Source of the DNA: Chloranthus sessilifolius
Taxonomy: Eukaryota > Streptophyta > Magnoliopsida > Chloranthales > Chloranthaceae
Direction of reading: 5' to 3'
Assembly: GCA_021018995.1 (NCBI GenBank)
Contig: CM037586.1
Coordinates: 4,128,328 to 4,192,327 of the forward strand
DNA: 64,000 nucleotides
This document shows positions 31,585 to 42,620 of this stretch, piece after piece. The notes under the pieces were generated by a model. It saw nothing but the letters and a program-made list of their open reading frames with translations. It did not search any database and had not been told where the DNA came from. Made by a program: the position numbers and the translations under genes. How positions within the stretch are numbered: the first letter of the stretch is position 1; each line of letters starts with the position of its first letter.

Positions 31585-34500
31585 AGAAATCACAAGAGCC
31601 AAGTTAAATCAAATCCTGATCTCTTTCACCGTTGTAAACGTTAGTGATAACAAACCAAAACATTAAATTCACGAAAAATTAGTCAACACCCAAAGAGAGA
31701 AGGCAAATCTTGAAATATTGACTGCAAAAAATGGTGAGAGGTGGTTTTAGACAATAAATTGGAACATAAGATGACAAAGTAAATTCAGTAAGAGGCCAGC
31801 TTTATTCCTTCACACAAAGGTAAATAAGAATAATAATGGTGTGAAAATTAAATCCCAATAAAAGTAGTAAAAACTCAGAGGAACTAAGAAAGCCAACTAA
31901 TCACTCTACATTAATTCTCTAAGAAAAGGTTAATAGAAGTGCCATAATTAAGAATAAAAGCAGTGAAAACCAGCAAATAAAGGTAGAAAATAATTAATTC
32001 CCCATATCTTTCAAAAAATTAATGACAGCTACAACAGAAAAAATCGTATAAAAGGCGGTAAATACTTGAAAATACAGAAAGAAACTTGTGTAAAAGAAAC
32101 CAAGGTAAGTATTCAACGGGAATAATAAGAAATAATAAGAAACCAAGAAATAATAAGAAACCAAGGTAAGTATTCAACGGGCAAAAACAAAAAAGAAAAA
32201 GAATCCAAAACAGAGTTGTCAAATCATGAAAACTGATAAAATCAACAACACAACCAAACTCAAATCCACTAAGAGCTCCAAGAAACAAACAACATAATAA
32301 AAAACCCAGCTCACAACTACTTCAACTACACAAAAAAGTTAAAAAACATATACATACACCCTAAAAAATCTTAAATTCCATTACAAAACCCAGTAAAATC
32401 TTTATATAAACAGAACTAGCCAACTTCGAACCATACAATATCAGTTTAAGTACTTATAGGCCCTGGAAATAAATGGTCAGCCATACAATATCAGTTTCCC
32501 AGCAGGGTTGTCTGTTCCAATTGTAATAATATGGTTCTCAAAGCATTTTTTCATCAATTATAAACTCATTCAACAAGTAACTAATGGCACACTATTAATG
32601 GAGTTGAATTTCCAAAAAACAAACACAACAAGAAAAGGAAAAAAAAACGAAGAGAATTAGGTCCAATCTCAGTTGCTTTAAACAAGTCTGATTCAACAAT
32701 TTCCCTACTGCAGAGCATATCATGATACCTAAAATAGTGTTTGAAAACAAATAAGAATATACAAACGTATAAAGTAGTAGAAGATGAAATTCAGTAAAAA
32801 TTTGTATAGCTCCAGCTTCCAGAAACATATAGAATAGAAACATACAAATTATGAAAAATGCTAGCCAAATCCAAACTTGCATTAGTTGACTCTAGTATCC
32901 AACGTTCACTGCTCTTTTGCTATTCCAAATCCAATGCTCACTCAACAAACAAGCAAAAGATTGACACTGCTCTTTGGCTATTTCAAATCTTAACAAGGCC
33001 ACTGTCGAGAAAACGCTGAAACAAGCAGAGTTTGACGTTCTCTAGTTCGATGTATCTTTATCTTTTATGGTTTCAGTCTTCAAAACAATAATGAAAGTTA
33101 GAAGTTGGGTTTTTTTTTATATATATTCCAAGGTTATCTCCCATAAAAAAAGTGAGAATTTATGTAGAAACCAAATGAAAAGGTTACCATTTACTTATAC
33201 AGGTCCCTGCGGCATAATTTACACATTGGGGCGACGAAACTACTCCATCCCTAAAAAAAGTGAACCTTGAGAGCAACAGCTACTCCCATTGACTGACCCA
33301 AGATAAAGTGGGATTGCTCTTTGGAGGCAAAGAGCAGCTGTCTGTTGTCATATAGAACACTTTAGTGTAGGAGGGTGTTTGGTTGTAAGTGATCTTAGTT
33401 GTTTCGGAGAGTGAAAGAGCAGAATTTGGGTCTCTTTAAAATCCCAATATATCCCTAAAAAACATACATCGAGTCACACTATTTGTCCTTCCCATGATAT
33501 GTATCAATAAATCATAACATAACATTGACAGAAATGCGGCCACATGTATATAATTGATGCTTTGTGTACTAGCTGCTATAGGGTCCATTTCTGCCTACTC
33601 CTAATGTCATTATGAATTTGTTTACAGGATCACTGTATATTGACGTGTCTTTGTGTGCTGAACGTGTAAGAATCTGACCATTGCAAAGTTCTCAGCACAC
33701 TTGAGATATAGTTTTCATTATAGAATGGTCTCTTTGTAGATTTTGATGCACAACCAGTACACCTTATACATTGTACACTTTATACAAAATATTCTGTCTC
33801 AAATGCATAATAGTGTTTTAATGGTTGTTGCTCAGTCAGTTTTGTTTTTGTTTTTGTTTTTTTTCATCTTCACATTTTGGTTGATTGCGGTCTTATTTTT
33901 AAAATATTTACAAGATGTGCTTCCTTCTAGGATTTGGCATTAGAAAGAGGCAAAGATGGCACAAGACATGATATGCCCATTAGAGGCTAACAAGAAGGAT
34001 TTACCTACAATCTGATTCTGACAAAAGGCAGCAGTGTCATGTTTATTGTCTAAAACTTCAAATTATTTGACATATAAGTTTGAGTATCCCTAACTTCAAT
34101 TAACCTATTCATAGTTGTATACTTGAAAATGGTAATGCATCAAAGCATGTGCATTTCGATATTGAACTAAGTATCTCTTAAATAGATTACTCATTCATCA
34201 AAGCAAGTAAATTGCTTCTGCATCAAAGCTGGTGCTTGTCAAATTTTACAGAGTTTTTATTATATGCTACGATATTTGTGTAAAGCTTACAAACTTAGTA
34301 ATTGATGTCTGATTTTGGTCCGGATTCTCAACACATGTGCTTTCTTTTAACTTCCAAAAATACTATATTGTTCTATTGGGTATAACAGGGAGTGGATATG
34401 TTTGGAAAATGTGTTGAATTTACAAAGTTCAAAGTTGATGTTTCAAAAGGAAAGAAGAAAGAGTGTATTGGAGCCTACATGGCATGACTTCAAATTTGAT

Positions 34501-34870
34501 CCAACTTCCTAATAAACAATGTTACTTGTAATAATCATGATATCCACTTCCTCATGATAAATGGTTGATATTGCTATGTTGATGGATGCATTTTTGTTTC
34601 AGCCATACTTTCTTCTACCTATAGTGGCTTATCTTTTTTTGATTGGGTTAGTTTAGGATTGAGAACAAGGAATCAATACTGTATTTGCTTAAGGACCAGC
34701 TGTTTCCATGTTGATCCTTTTGGAGCAATATATGTATTTTAGGAAATGTCTGTATTTTAAGATGTTTAGGACCAGAATTTTAGCCAATGATGGTTCTGAG
34801 ATTCAGCAGTCAATAAAGACCTTGATTTATGTTGTTTTTAATAGATATGTAATGCGTATCTATTCTAATT
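31585..34870. other. Non-coding stretch between the CSI1-like relic and the MITE at 34.9 kb
   Basis: AT-rich, with a short duplicated block AAGAAACCAAGGTAAGTATTCAACGGG (near 32,095 and 32,152). No coding domain or clear element end was recognised; ORFs up to about 95 codons have low-complexity composition. Confidence 0.4.
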
Positions 34871-34875
34871 AAGAA

Positions 34876-35025
34876 GGGAGCCATTACTTGCACACGAGAA
34901 GCTCTCTTGCACATAGTTTAAAACAGAGACTTGGTTTTTTGGGGATTTCTGTCATGTGAAACACCATCTAAGCCATCCTATTTGAAGGCCATGATGTAAA
35001 GATCGTTGGTGCAAAAAATTATAAA
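34876..35025. mobile_element. One-ended fragment of the Mutator-like MITE
   Basis: GGGAGCCATTACTTGCACAC, CACATAGTTTAAAA and CACCATCTAAGCCATCC match the left arm of the 18,586-18,948 element. The right arm is missing. Confidence 0.55.
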
Positions 35026-35403
35026 CAGTTACACCACCATTGATTTATTACCTAAAGAAGCTCTAGGGTTAGATTGATCACCTTTTGGGTGCATAAATGG
35101 CCTAGTAAATGTCATCAAATACACCAACTTATTATTTGATAAGAGCATGAACCAGAACCTGTAGTAATAATGCGTTTTTATATGAGATTTCTAGATCTTT
35201 ACACAGCAATTATGCAGCTTCAACTAATTACAAGTAACCAAAAAAAGAAGCAAAAACAACAATTATGTCAGTTCTAAAAGCACATATCATACAGAAAATT
35301 CAGTGCTTATGAAAAATAAATCCGACATAAATTTCCAAAAATCGACCAAAAAAACAAATATATCCCTCATATCATGAAATGACTAAAAATCCTAAATCTA
35401 GTT

Positions 35404-35562
35404 CTATACTTCCCGACGAGAAAGCTCAACATTCCAAGTAGCCTCTCTTTCAGCCACTTCTCTTTCTCTCTCCTTGATGTAGCTCTGCATCTCCCTCTCC
35501 ATCATGATCCTACCTTGGATATCGGCATCCAGAGCCTCTTTCAGCTCTTTCACAAACTTATG
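35404..35562 (-). pseudogene. C-terminal fragment of a charged coiled-coil protein
   Basis: The - strand reads KFVKELKEALDADIQGRIMM, then EREMQSYIKEREREVAERE, then ATWNVELSRREV and a stop. The heptad-like Glu/Arg-rich sequence is a clear coiled coil. It resembles a plant nuclear coiled-coil family with an EREIxxYxxERExEIAEREAxWKxELSRREAEIA motif that I recall but cannot name with certainty. Only about 53 codons remain; nothing further upstream matches. It is likely a fragment carried or left by transposition near the Harbinger element. Confidence 0.45.
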
Positions 35563-35569
35563 GACTACG

Positions 35570-36205
35570 AATTTGATTCTTAGGGAATCAAATCTAACAA
35601 ACTAAGCATCCTTACTTAAACGAATGCTTATTACATACAGGAAACAAAATCAATTATGGTATGTTGCAGGCTTCATGCTGGCGATGGAGAGCATACGACA
35701 TCCTGCATATAGCCACCCAATCAAGCTGGTTTCGCTCTCTTTGTGCTGATTTTCGTGTTCTCTTGGTGTTCGTCAGGCCGAAAGAATCATTTCGCTACAA
35801 CATTTCAGGTAGCTTGCAGAGGCTGCTCTTTTTTTAGTTGGTTTAAGTAGCATAGCCTATGTAGGCATGTCATATCGATTGTCCCCCGCAAAGGTTCTGC
35901 AGAAGGAATCTCTTATTGACAATAAACTCAGTACATAGTTTGACAATCAACAGACTTTTGATGCTTCGAACTAGAACCAAAATCTGCTATAATGGTGGAA
36001 GGGAAAAAAAAATTAGGGATGGTATATATACACCTGAGAACTTCATTTTTTTCATAGGATTGTGGACACAAAGGCAGAGCAAAATAAAACAACCATTCAT
36101 CATTTTTCATTAATTTACAAAAAAAGAAACTACATCCAGAATCAGCACCCCCCTCCCCCCATAATAACAACACAAACGATCAACACCCCCCTTCCCCCGT
36201 AACAA
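35570..36205. other. Non-coding stretch 3' of the Harbinger genes
   Basis: No gene recognised. The expected terminal inverted repeat of the Harbinger element was looked for here and around 39.7-40.7 kb but not identified. Confidence 0.35.
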
Positions 36206-36208
36206 CCA

Positions 36209-36781
36209 CTACGAACTAGCATCGGATTGGTCATCATCCTCCAAAGAGTAGGAGGCTGTTACAGTGCGGGTGCTCGTGGGAGCTGAGTATGGCAAGGCCT
36301 CTCGATGATGGAGGGATAGCTGGTAGTCCAAATCTGAGGTATCAGAGTAGTGATGACAAGGACGCGGCACCTCACCTCGAGCCCTCCCAACTGTAGGCTG
36401 GATCGGGCGAGTTTGATATCCCGACCGATATGGGGGGAGGTGCGAGTGCATCGGGGCCGGAGCTCGTGGGAGGGCGACTACGATGTCATCATTAACGGGG
36501 GGAGGTTGAACGACATGAACAAAGGGGGCTGGAGTACGAACCAGGGGTGGTGCAAGGGGACGAACTGTAAGGGGGCTGGGGGCCCTAAATCTGAGAGGCA
36601 CACGGGGTGCCACTGGAGCAGGCTCTTCATCGTCAATAATAAGTACATTAATTTGGCGCCTTGCCGACGATGCCGAGGCAGATGAACCTGTCCGAGAATG
36701 AGATGAACCAGGGGTGCCTGACATTTCTGCACATTCCATATACCGAATTGAGAATACTTTGAATTGGGATATGATACACAA
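36209..36781 (-). CDS. Proline/serine-rich protein of the Harbinger element, unrecognised
   Basis: A 190-codon frame: MSGTPGSSHSRTGSSASASS, then INVLIIDDEEPAPVAPRVP, long Pro/Arg/Ala tracts, and an acidic Ser-rich tail SLEDDDQSDASS. It appears disordered. A GGAATGTGCAG acceptor lies just before MSGTPG, so it may be the second exon of the RNase H1-N-domain gene just upstream (277 bases away). The joining phase could not be settled by eye. No known domain. The stop is at 36,209. Confidence 0.5.
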   Translation of the reverse strand: MCIISQFKVFSIRYMECAEMSGTPGSSHSRTGSSASASSARRQINVLIIDDEEPAPVAPRVPLRFRAPSPLTVRPLAPPLVRTPAPFVHVVQPPPVNDDIVVALPRAPAPMHSHLPPYRSGYQTRPIQPTVGRARGEVPRPCHHYSDTSDLDYQLSLHHREALPYSAPTSTRTVTASYSLEDDDQSDASS

Positions 36782-37057
36782 CTGATATGAATTGATTACA
36801 TCAGAAATAATAGAATTTGAAAAGTGAGAAACTTCATATTGAGAATTATAATGAAATCATAGTAACTGCCATACATAAATAACCAAAGTGGATAGGAGAA
36901 TAATAATAACTGCACGTGCAAACATTCCACACATGCAATCTACATGCACACCAACATCTGAGGCCCTATCTATCACTTTATCCATTAGTTGTGTTTGTTG
37001 GGTTATCGGAGGTACATGGTGATATGTGGGTGGGTTATATGAGGGTTCATTTAGGTG

Positions 37058-37270
37058 TCATCGTAACGCATTCAGTGCTTCATCGTACGAATGAAAGGAG
37101 CGATGAAGAGCCCCAGAGAAACCGATTACTTCTCTCGAGCATTCCTCCCAGGTTCGATATATACCCGGTCTCCTACCAACGAGCACGACGTAATATTTAC
37201 CCATATCTACAAAATACGTCAATTGGTTAGTAAGTGCAAGAGTGAGAAGTGGGTCATTTAATTGATTCAA
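37058..37270 (-). CDS. RNase H1 N-terminal (Cauli_VI / hybrid-binding) domain protein
   Basis: The core MGKYYVVLVGRRPGIYRTWE and ECSREVIGFSGALHRSFHSY, then DEALNALR, fits the RNase H1 N-terminal domain. That fold has YYVVxxGRxPGIYxTWxEC, then VxGFxGAxxxSFxxxxEA, and binds RNA/DNA hybrids or dsRNA in eukaryotic RNase H1 and in the caulimovirus transactivator. The whole domain (about 45 residues) is present, but there is no RNase H catalytic part. The likely start is the Met at 37,204. It lies 48 bases after the transposase stop on the same strand. Such a gene is not part of the usual two-gene Harbinger set. It may continue by splicing into the proline-rich ORF. Confidence 0.7.
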   Translation of the reverse strand: MNQLNDPLLTLALTNQLTYFVDMGKYYVVLVGRRPGIYRTWEECSREVIGFSGALHRSFHSYDEALNALR

Positions 37271-37318
37271 CTTCAGAGTTTACAATAAAACCATATAACC
37301 AACTGTACATTTAATATG

Positions 37319-38542
37319 TCAACGTGATTGCGCGTCCCACATAGTGTTGGCTATATTATCAAGGAATGTGTTCATCCATTCGCGATTTGCAGGGGTTTGA
37401 GTACAATGGATGTCAGGATCTATCTCGTCAACCGAGTCGTCAAATGGCTCTACTATACGATCCTCTGGCCATTCTTCGAAGAATGGATCTTGTGGATCGT
37501 ATAATTTGATAAAATTATGTAGAATACAACATGTAGTTACTATTCTCACTTGTGATTGAATTGGAAACCTCGTGGCTGTTTTCAATATCGAAAACTGTTG
37601 TTTCAGTACCCCAAATGTTCTCTCAACTACATTACCTAAGGACGCATGCCGCTTATTGCAAAGTTCTTGTGGAGTCAATGGGGGATTCGAGGTATTGAAT
37701 TCTTTAATATGGTAGCGAACCCCCCGATAGGGAGCTAGAAAGCCTCGCATGTTGGAATAACCCCCATCCACAAGGTAATACTTGTTCAGTGGCACTTGAA
37801 GTAGATTTTGTGGCCTAGAGAGAGCACTTGCTAGAACTTTTGAGTCCGGGGAAGACCCCTCCCATCCAGGGAGTACGTATTGGAATAGCATGTTAAATGA
37901 TACCACACACAAAACATTTTGTGATGTCGCATTATGACGGTTACGATAACGCTGTGAGTCCCGCCTGGGAACGGTAACGTCAACATGTGTACCATCGATA
38001 GCTCCTACAACACCCTTGAACCAGGGGTAAAACATTTGTTGGCTACTAATCTCCGGGGGAGTTCTAATAGTGGCCTGTTTCACAAAATCGTCATACAACT
38101 GTAAGATAGCGTCAAGTACGCTATTAAAATATAGGCTAATGGTTGAGCCCGAACGCTGGAATCTATCTTGGACGGTTCTATTCTTTTGATTTTGGGCTAT
38201 AGTGTATATGAATATAGCAACCGCCTCCTCCACCTTCACCCTCTGTGAATCCTCCAACAGACCCCTCGCCCTAAGGCCGTCACATAAACTTTTGAATGCA
38301 GGCGTACGCATTCGAAATAATTCATATGCAACATCTGGATGCCCGTGAAGGGTTTCCTGAACGTATAGCGGACCAGTGAGAATCGATGTGTGACGTCGTC
38401 GCCTTTCTGGTCGAAGTGTTAAGATGATGGCAATGGCGGTAATGACGAAGCCCACTATACACATCGCAATCAATTCATCATCGGATACAAGGGGGGGTGC
38501 CATTTTACCTAATTGACAAAACTCATTCAGTTTAATTAACAT
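37319..38542 (-). CDS. PIF/Harbinger transposase (DDE_Tnp_4 / HARBI1-like nuclease)
   Basis: The 407-codon frame catalyses cut-and-paste transposition. The DDE triad is visible: FKGVVGAIDGTHVDVTVP (first Asp), KYYLVDGGYSNMRGFLAPYR (second Asp) and HASLGNVVERTFGVLKQQF (Glu). The N-terminal part has VQDRFQRSGSTISLYFNSVL, the helix-turn-helix-like region normal in this family, and an unusual hydrophobic run ELIAMCIVGFVITAIAIIL near the start. MAPPLVSDDE, 14 residues in, may be the true start. Length is usual for the family and no stop interrupts it. The C-terminal tail is acidic and ends NIANTMWDAQSR. Confidence 0.92.
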   Translation of the reverse strand: MLIKLNEFCQLGKMAPPLVSDDELIAMCIVGFVITAIAIILTLRPERRRRHTSILTGPLYVQETLHGHPDVAYELFRMRTPAFKSLCDGLRARGLLEDSQRVKVEEAVAIFIYTIAQNQKNRTVQDRFQRSGSTISLYFNSVLDAILQLYDDFVKQATIRTPPEISSQQMFYPWFKGVVGAIDGTHVDVTVPRRDSQRYRNRHNATSQNVLCVVSFNMLFQYVLPGWEGSSPDSKVLASALSRPQNLLQVPLNKYYLVDGGYSNMRGFLAPYRGVRYHIKEFNTSNPPLTPQELCNKRHASLGNVVERTFGVLKQQFSILKTATRFPIQSQVRIVTTCCILHNFIKLYDPQDPFFEEWPEDRIVEPFDDSVDEIDPDIHCTQTPANREWMNTFLDNIANTMWDAQSR

Positions 38543-38609
38543 AATTTTTTTACATTAACTCACAAATTTATAAAATCATTACAACTTTAAAACATAAACA
38601 TCAATAGGC

Positions 38610-39707
38610 CTATAGAGGTGGCCATGGCCTTCCACATAAGGCAAAGAGGTAGGATTGACGATACTCAGGGCGTAACCCCATCACTATCTCAGCCATTCGA
38701 CCGGACTGCTCAAATTTAACTAGGAGCTCCATAAACATAGAATGGTCAATAAAGTTGTTTGCTCTCATTTCTTGTAAAAATTCTAAAAATTGTTCATGAT
38801 TGCTTCGAGGTGGTTGAGGTGGTTCAGGGACGGCCCAATTAGCGATGCTTTCAAGAGTTGTTCGAAATCCCGCCAGCTGCTCAAGAAGACCATCAGGGAG
38901 GTCTACACTCTTCCGTTTCCTTCCAGACCCACTTGAATTGGAGTTTTGAGTAGGGCGGGTTCTGGTGCTCGGGTTTGGACCACTCTCCGCAGTTAAGGGA
39001 GACTCCGCATTGGTAGGCCCTTCTTGGTAGGGGAACTCCTCATTATCAAATACTGGGTGGTATGAGTCCCCACTAAAGTCATCGCTAAGAGGAATAGCAC
39101 GTTCATGGATAGGGGATCGACGATCCCTAGGGTGGAACTCCTCAGCCCCAGTATATGTGCTGTTTCCAAATAGAAGACAAAGCAATTTGTAGTCTTGAAC
39201 CTTCCTACCTCGATAATTTGTAGCCCAGATATTACCCTAAAGTCATGTATGTTAGGTTAAGTGAAATGTTTAAATTATGTACAACTATTTAGATTCACAG
39301 CTCAAGGAAGGTTAAAGTTCGTAGTTGCTAACCAGTGCAGAAATGAAATTGTCCCATATATCAGTTTCTGCAATGACCATTTTATTATCATTGTCCCAAC
39401 GAAAACCACTAGTATCAAGAATTTTCTTCATCCTAGAGTAATTATTCCTCACTAACTTCAAGTGATTATAGCATTTATCTCTGATGAGTTCTTCCAGTTT
39501 CCCTTCGAAGCACTCGTAAGACTTTAGCTTCTCGGCCATCTCAGGCCACACATTTTTTTGCCACGTTCCATTAGGTAGTTTCCGACCTAGATGGTATTGC
39601 TCGACAAGTTCCTCGATATAGGCCTTGTCTTGTTGCTCATTCCACGTGAAATTTTTTGACTGACCGACATTATCGGGGGCAACACCCTTTCCCTTGCGGC
39701 TACTCAT
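38610..39707 (-). CDS. MYB/SANT-like DNA-binding protein of the Harbinger element (two exons)
   Basis: Exon 1 (39,707-39,333) begins MSSRKGKGVAPDNVGQSKNF and carries the MYB/SANT-like domain: WNEQQDKAYIEELVEQY, then PNGTWQKNVWPEMAEKLKSY and DKCYNHLKLVRNNYSRMKKI, with conserved Trp spacing (Myb_DNA-bind_3 type). The frame joins exon 2 (39,236-38,610) by a 96-base intron (GTTAGC...TTTAG), restoring family-like GNIWATNYRGRKVQDYKLLC, LLFGNSTYTGAEEF. Exon 2 then has a Ser/Pro-rich linker, a GRKRKSVD basic patch that could be a nuclear localisation signal, and a helical C-terminus. Without splicing, exon 1 would stop four codons past the donor. It lies 68 bases upstream of the transposase frame. 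Confidence 0.85.
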
Positions 39708-39719
39708 AACTTATGTTCC

Positions 39720-40706
39720 CCTAAAAATTATCAAAGTTTTAGATATTTTATATAAACTAGGTCTGCCTCGATATTTGGTGGTTGACATACGACAACCATA
39801 TAGCCTCGTCTTAATAACTCCGATGAAAGCATGGACTAATTTTGTATAAACGTACATGCTCCAAACACATTAATCTATCAGATTCAGTGTTAGAAATCAA
39901 TCAATGCTTATAATAGCATGTTTGAATTCTACCAAACACATAAATCCATTCAAACTATGCGTTAATCACCGGTCCATGCTTTTAATAACATGTTGAAATT
40001 CTACCACTCTTCCTACTGTATTATGGATATCATTTGACAAGAGGAGTAGTAGTTCAATCCACATTTTAGCAGCAGCAGTTTAATGGGAAGCGGAAGAATA
40101 TATTATGCAAAAAAAAAAAAACTCAATAAAATAATATAGAAATGAACTTTTAAGGCATAATCAGTGCGAACTGCTGGCTGTTATACATGAAAGAAAAATG
40201 ATACAATATTATAACCTAAAACCAGTAAATTGCAGACAGTTACAGCAAAGATTAAAAAATAAGAAAGCATGGACTGAAAAATAATAAAGTGTGGATTCAA
40301 ATTTCAAAGTGCCACTACTCTAAACGAAAGTGATCGATGTTCAATGACATATGATATTTAATTTATTTCATTTTGATTAATATAGAAAAAATTTGAATTA
40401 AATATAAAAGCAAAATAGGGATAGCCTTCTTCCTGAAATTTTTACAAGCGAAAATATGGTAACCGAGGTTGTGATACGAACAAATGATAGGATCCAAACT
40501 TAAATTGAAGAGAGAAATGATTCAGAAATCTAAAAATAATATGTAACTCTTTGTGTTTTCATAGCCACCATCAACTTGCACTACATCCACAAACTTGAGT
40601 AGCTAAGGTAAGAATCCATGGTAATTAACAGAGCCCATGAAAAGAAAATTTTCAGTATAATTGTCAATTAAACAACATATGTCGAAGCTATATAAAATCT
40701 CTAAAG
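39720..40706. other. Presumed Harbinger 5' flank and intergenic sequence
   Basis: The repeated words CAAACACATAAATCCATTC and ATAGCATGTTTGAATTCTACC/ATAACATGTTGAAATTCTACC occur at 39.87-40.02 kb. No gene or element end identified. Confidence 0.35.
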
Positions 40707-40711
40707 ATGAT

Positions 40712-42504
40712 TGATGAGTACTGAAATATGATGATATTTCACCCCTAAATACCTATATTTAGCTGTCCGATGAAGGCTATCTGATGAGAATTATTATATT
40801 TGAAGTGTTTCAAGTAAATACAAGCCAAGTGTGGAAAACAACCCAAGAATTCTGAAAATAATGTCAAAACATTGTAACTTTGGGTCATCAAGAACTTGGT
40901 GCGACTTGCGGCTAAATTTGGACCTTCAAGACGGCCGAATTATGAAATTGTCAAAAACATAAAAGTTGTAGATCTTTTTGTCAGCTTTTCAACGGCGTAA
41001 GAATCACCTCAATCCAAGTTCGAGACAGAAAGTTATGACCGAAATACCGAAGTAGTGTCTGATACAAAAAGTGTGCTGAAATTCACGGATTTCTGGGGGT
41101 TGATGCATCGACCCTTTTGGTCGATTAATCGAGGAGAAGGAGAGTCTGACACGGAATTGACTACTTTAAAGCTAATTTTGAGCCTCTTTTGTAGGGTCGA
41201 TGCATCGACCCTATTGGGTCGATTAATCGACCCTAAATTGGCGGCTGGGGAAACTTCTGCGACCGGGAATCTATTTAAAGCGACTCAAACACTTCGAGGG
41301 AGATGGAGAAATTAAGGAGATAGGAGATTAGAGTTTTAGTTTTTTACTTTTCTTTTTCATAGTTAGACATAGAAATAGGGAGTTTTTATTTATTCCTTTT
41401 TTAGAGCTTTGTTCCTTTAATTTCCAGTACTCATTCCTCAAGTTTATTATATTTTTGCTCAAGTTTATTCCTGCATTATTCTCGTTTCTGAAGACCATCG
41501 TACTTTTGGATCAAAGTAATTTCTTTTAAAGTTGAGGTATTTTTAATTCATTAAACTAATGTTATTTTCTCTTCCTTATTTATTTATGTCATTTAATTAC
41601 AATATGTGTGGCTAAATTCATAAGGATAGGAATCTAATGATTCCCATCCGAGGGATGTACTTTTAATAATATAAATTTAGGATTAAAATATGAGATCTTA
41701 TTTTATGATTGTTGTGCTATCAAGAACGGATGAAATCCCCGCCACTAACCGGGATCGCGTGTGCCAAGCCATGCCCGGGATCTCAGATCTGTGACGGTAA
41801 TTTTACCCAATCATTGTTATATGGTCTTTTTGCTTTCATCATGTGGATCTAATTACGATTATGATCCGAGATCGAGTGTGCCGAGCCATGCCCTGGATCT
41901 TGGATCTGTAATGGTAATTTTATCTTAATTACTCCCTAATATGAAATCGAGTGTGCCGAGCCATGCCCTTGATTTCAGATCTATGGTGGTATTATTGTGG
42001 AAATATTTACCCACTTTGGGGATGATTTTTATTTGAACCTGAGATCAAGTGTGCCGAGCCATGCCCTTGATCTCAGATCTATATATGAAAATCATTTAAG
42101 TCCTGATTGCAGGGATGCAACGTGGAACCTATCGGGGTTTTTGACCATTTATCTTCCATAAAAGATATTTGTTCTCAATGGTATATCTCATAGTTTAATT
42201 CGTAGATTTGTATTATGGAAAGAACGGACCAAAGATGGGAGGATTTAGTATCTTCATCTTTATTTTTATTTTTGAATTATCAGTTAAGTTTTAGTTTGTA
42301 GTCAGTAATTATCATCTCATCAAACCACCTAAATCATAAGACTGGTAGAATACTGTTAGATCTTAGTAGATTTCTGGAATTGCTTGTCTTTTTTAGATCT
42401 TTCAAAATTAGTCCTCGTGGGAACGATCTTGTACTCCGCACCCACTATATACAATCCGATTCGTGCACTTGCGAGTAAAATATTACAATTGAAATATCAC
42501 ATCA
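40712..42504 (+). mobile_element. Solo LTR of the Athila-like family, + orientation
   Basis: It runs from TGATGAGTACTGAAATATG to AAATATCACATCA, 1,793 bp, and is the reverse complement of the LTRs at 44,166-45,987 and 58,826-60,643. It is flanked by ATGAT at 40,707-40,711 and 42,505-42,509, a perfect 5-bp target duplication. No internal region is attached, so it arose by recombination between the LTRs of a former full element. It carries four GCCGAGCCATGCCC repeats and four TCGATxxATCGA palindromes. Confidence 0.92.
41747..42085 (+). promoter_or_regulatory. Four-copy internal LTR repeat (GTGTGCCGAGCCATGCCC)
   Basis: The unit GATCxxGTGTGCCRAGCCATG, CCC, then GATCTCAGATCT occurs at about 41,755, 41,872, 41,942 and 42,046, spaced about 70-120 bases apart. 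The same block is in every LTR of the family in this window. Repeated blocks within LTRs often act as promoter or enhancer modules; that role is inferred, not shown. Confidence 0.55.
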
Positions 42505-42554
42505 ATGATTACAAATTAAACATTGAATTTTAACCAGCCTCACTTACCAATAGC

Positions 42555-42555
<1 letters not shown>

Positions 42556-42620
<65 letters not shown>
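42556..42620. repeat. (TA)n microsatellite inside a GTTAGCCCATATA inverted repeat
   Basis: A TA run of about 60 bases bordered by AATAGCCCATATATA and TATATATGGGCTAACC, so the whole forms a perfect-looking hairpin. Confidence 0.85.

Larger units (their letters stand above)
36209..39707 (-). mobile_element. PIF/Harbinger DNA transposon (coding part) with an extra hybrid-binding-domain gene
   Basis: Four genes lie on the - strand in the order MYB/SANT-like protein (39,707-38,610, one intron), DDE transposase (38,542-37,319), RNase H1-N-domain ORF (37,270-37,058) and a proline-rich ORF (36,781-36,209). The first two are the standard pair of plant PIF/Harbinger elements: the MYB-like protein helps the transposase reach the nucleus and bind the ends. 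Both look open, so the element may be young or still active. The terminal inverted repeats and the 3-bp TWA duplication were not found by eye, so the outer limits are unknown. Confidence 0.8.

Noticed and set aside
35640-35900. Possible short gene near GGCTTCATGCTGGCGATGG
   Set aside because: All frames close quickly and no family was recognised.
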